From: Actinomycetes bacterium
GTDB taxonomy: Bacteria > Actinomycetota > Actinomycetes > JAJYSQ01
Reading direction: 5' to 3'
Length of the DNA stretch: 6,077 nucleotides
NCBI GenBank assembly: GCA_021793495.1
Contig: JAJYSQ010000122.1
Coordinates: forward strand, 1 to 6,077
The notes under the pieces: model-generated
Database searches by the model: none
Seen by the model: the letters and a program-made list of their open reading frames with translations, nothing else
What the model was told of the DNA's origin: nothing
Position numbers and translations under genes: made by a program
Shown here: positions 4,665 to 6,077 of the stretch, one piece after another
How positions within the stretch are numbered: position 1 is the first letter of the stretch
How the letters are laid out: the number at the start of each line of letters is the position of its first letter

Positions 4665-6077
4665 CTAGCCGGGGGTCAGCTCCCGGCGGGCGTACTCGGC
4701 GAACCCTCGCCCGCCAGGCCCGCCCCGGTACCCGGCGGCCACCAGCCGGGCCAGCAGCGACGCGGGGGCGTACCCCGGCTCCGGGGTCTGCTGGTAGATC
4801 TCCCGTTGCCGTTCGAGCGCCACCTCCAGGCCAAGGGAGTCCAGCAGCTGGAACGGCCCCATCGGCTGCCCGGTCCCCAGGGTCATCGCCGCGTCCACGT
4901 CGGCGACGGTGGCGTACCCGGACTCGACCATCCGCACCGCGTCGTTGAGGTAGGGAACCAGCAGGGCATCGACCAGGAACCCGGCGCCCTCGGGACACAC
5001 CACCGGGTGGGCGCCCCCCCGGTGGAGCAGGTCCACCACGCGGTCGAGCACATCCGAACCGGTGTCGACGGTCCGCACCACCTCGACCAGCCCACCGTCG
5101 AGCACCGGTGCGACCAGGTGCAGACCGAGCACCGCGCGCGCCCGGGTGGTTGACGCCGCACACTCGCCGAGGGGCAGCCCGGTGGCGGCGATCGCCAGGA
5201 TCGCCGAGGGGGGACAGGTCTGGTCCAGCTCGGTCAGCACCTGGGTGACGGCGTCGCGATCATCACCGACGGCCACGACCACCAGGTCGGTGGCGGCCAG
5301 CCCAGCCTGGTCGCGGTGGAGGTCTGCGACGGTGTCCCCGTGATCCACCGGGACACCGGCCCGCTCGGCGGCCTGAGCGATCCCGGCGGCCGTTGTCCCG
5401 GAGCCCACCACGGCGATCCGGCGCACCGACCGGGCCGCCTCCGGCACCGACGGCGCGGGATCCCGATGGTCGGGCACCACGACCGAGGAGTTGGCGGACT
5501 GGTAGGCGTAAAACCCCTGCCCCGTCTTACGACCGGTCAACCCGGCGGCGACCATCTGACGCAGCAGCGGAACCGGCGCGTGCCGCCGGTCGTGGCTGTG
5601 CGCGTACATCGTGTCCAGGATCTCCACCGCGGTGTCCAGGCCGATCAGGTCCAGGAGCGCCAACGGCCCCATCGGGTAGCCGGCGCCCACCCGCATCGCC
5701 TCGTCGAGGTCCGCCCGGGTGGCGTACCCGCTGGCGTACAGCTCCACGGCATGGTTGAGGTACCCGAACAGCAGGGCGTTGGCGATGAACCCCGCCTGGT
5801 CGCCGATCACCACCGGCGTCTTGCCCAGCGTGATGGCCAGGTCGGCGACGTCGGCGACCACCGTGGGGTTGCTGACCACCGTGCGGACCACCTCCACCAG
5901 CCGCAGCACCGGAGCGGGGTTGAAGAAGTGCATCCCCACGACCCGGGCAGGGCGGGTCGTCGCCGCAGCGATCCGGGTCACCGACAGCGAGGAGGTGTTG
6001 GTCGCCAGGATGGCGTCGGGCGCGCAGATGCCGTCCAGCGCGTCGAACACCCGCGTCTTGAGCTCCAGCCGCAGATC
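4665..6077 (-). CDS. 3-hydroxyacyl-CoA (3-hydroxybutyryl-CoA) dehydrogenase, tandem-domain, 5' end outside window
   Basis: An NAD(P)-dependent enzyme interconverting 3-hydroxyacyl-CoA and 3-ketoacyl-CoA, in this setting probably acetoacetyl-CoA and 3-hydroxybutyryl-CoA. The frame is open to the right edge, so the start and roughly the first 100-120 residues with the main dinucleotide-binding motif are missing; 470 residues are visible. The first copy is intact: NTSS (27-30), HFFNPAP with catalytic H50, LVEVV with E62, GFIAN with N100, and the helical C-terminal domain (about 95-193, with GYPMGPLALLDLIGLD and TGRKTGQGFYAY). A shortened Rossmann-like segment follows (about 221-319, starting RIAVVGSGTTAAGIA), then a second C-terminal domain (365-463, with GQPMGPFQLLDSLGLE). 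In the second copy NTSS becomes AATG (297-300), HFFNP becomes HLVAP (H320 and E332 kept), and the catalytic Asn becomes D370, so it is probably inactive. Similar ~590-residue two-copy forms occur in actinobacteria to my knowledge. The gene ends in TAG one base before the hydrolase start. Confidence 0.9.
   Translation of the reverse strand, partial: DLRLELKTRVFDALDGICAPDAILATNTSSLSVTRIAAATTRPARVVGMHFFNPAPVLRLVEVVRTVVSNPTVVADVADLAITLGKTPVVIGDQAGFIANALLFGYLNHAVELYASGYATRADLDEAMRVGAGYPMGPLALLDLIGLDTAVEILDTMYAHSHDRRHAPVPLLRQMVAAGLTGRKTGQGFYAYQSANSSVVVPDHRDPAPSVPEAARSVRRIAVVGSGTTAAGIAQAAERAGVPVDHGDTVADLHRDQAGLAATDLVVVAVGDDRDAVTQVLTELDQTCPPSAILAIAATGLPLGECAASTTRARAVLGLHLVAPVLDGGLVEVVRTVDTGSDVLDRVVDLLHRGGAHPVVCPEGAGFLVDALLVPYLNDAVRMVESGYATVADVDAAMTLGTGQPMGPFQLLDSLGLEVALERQREIYQQTPEPGYAPASLLARLVAAGYRGGPGGRGFAEYARRELTPG

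Noticed and set aside
3863..5153. Two long plus-strand open frames opposite the hydrolase and dehydrogenase (3863-4948 and 4269-5153)
   Set aside because: Neither shows a domain or plausible composition, and both are opposite genes with clear catalytic motifs.
1..6077. Defence system, mobile element, CRISPR, tRNA or riboswitch
   Set aside because: I looked on both strands for spaced direct repeats, transposase or integrase motifs, tRNA-like cloverleafs and leader structures such as a cobalamin riboswitch near meaB and the epimerase. None was found; apart from the 112-base intergenic region there is almost no non-coding space to hold one.

Overview
This window reads as chromosomal DNA of a high-GC actinobacterium. 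The base composition is strongly GC-rich (roughly 70% by eye), third codon positions are almost all G or C, GTG starts are common, and the proteins resemble actinomycete central-metabolism enzymes. I see no phage, plasmid, insertion sequence, CRISPR, tRNA or rRNA signal. The region is compact and ordinary-looking, and I did not find a convincing undescribed system.

Layout from left to right: (1) a minus-strand pair, a thiolase (start 2212) followed by a MeaB/ArgK-type GTPase (ending at 42), with a possible stem-loop terminator at 10-33; (2) a 112-base divergent intergenic region (2213-2324) with a clear ribosome binding site on each side and a nested inverted repeat; (3) a plus-strand pair, a methylmalonyl-CoA epimerase and an AI-2E/PerM-family membrane protein whose likely GTG start overlaps the epimerase stop; (4) a 16-base convergent gap with a small GC hairpin; (5) a second minus-strand pair, a 3-hydroxyacyl-CoA dehydrogenase whose 5' end runs off the right edge, followed after one base by an alpha/beta hydrolase.

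Functionally, four of the six genes belong to short-chain acyl-CoA metabolism. The thiolase joins two acetyl-CoA to acetoacetyl-CoA or does the reverse. The dehydrogenase interconverts acetoacetyl-CoA and 3-hydroxybutyryl-CoA. The epimerase converts (S)- and (R)-methylmalonyl-CoA. MeaB protects and loads a B12-dependent acyl-CoA mutase. Together they suggest propionyl-CoA/methylmalonyl-CoA metabolism and possibly the C4 arm of an ethylmalonyl-CoA type pathway, although no mutase, crotonyl-CoA carboxylase/reductase or crotonase lies in the window. The most notable point is the dehydrogenase: it is an internal tandem duplication whose second half has lost most catalytic and NAD-binding signatures.
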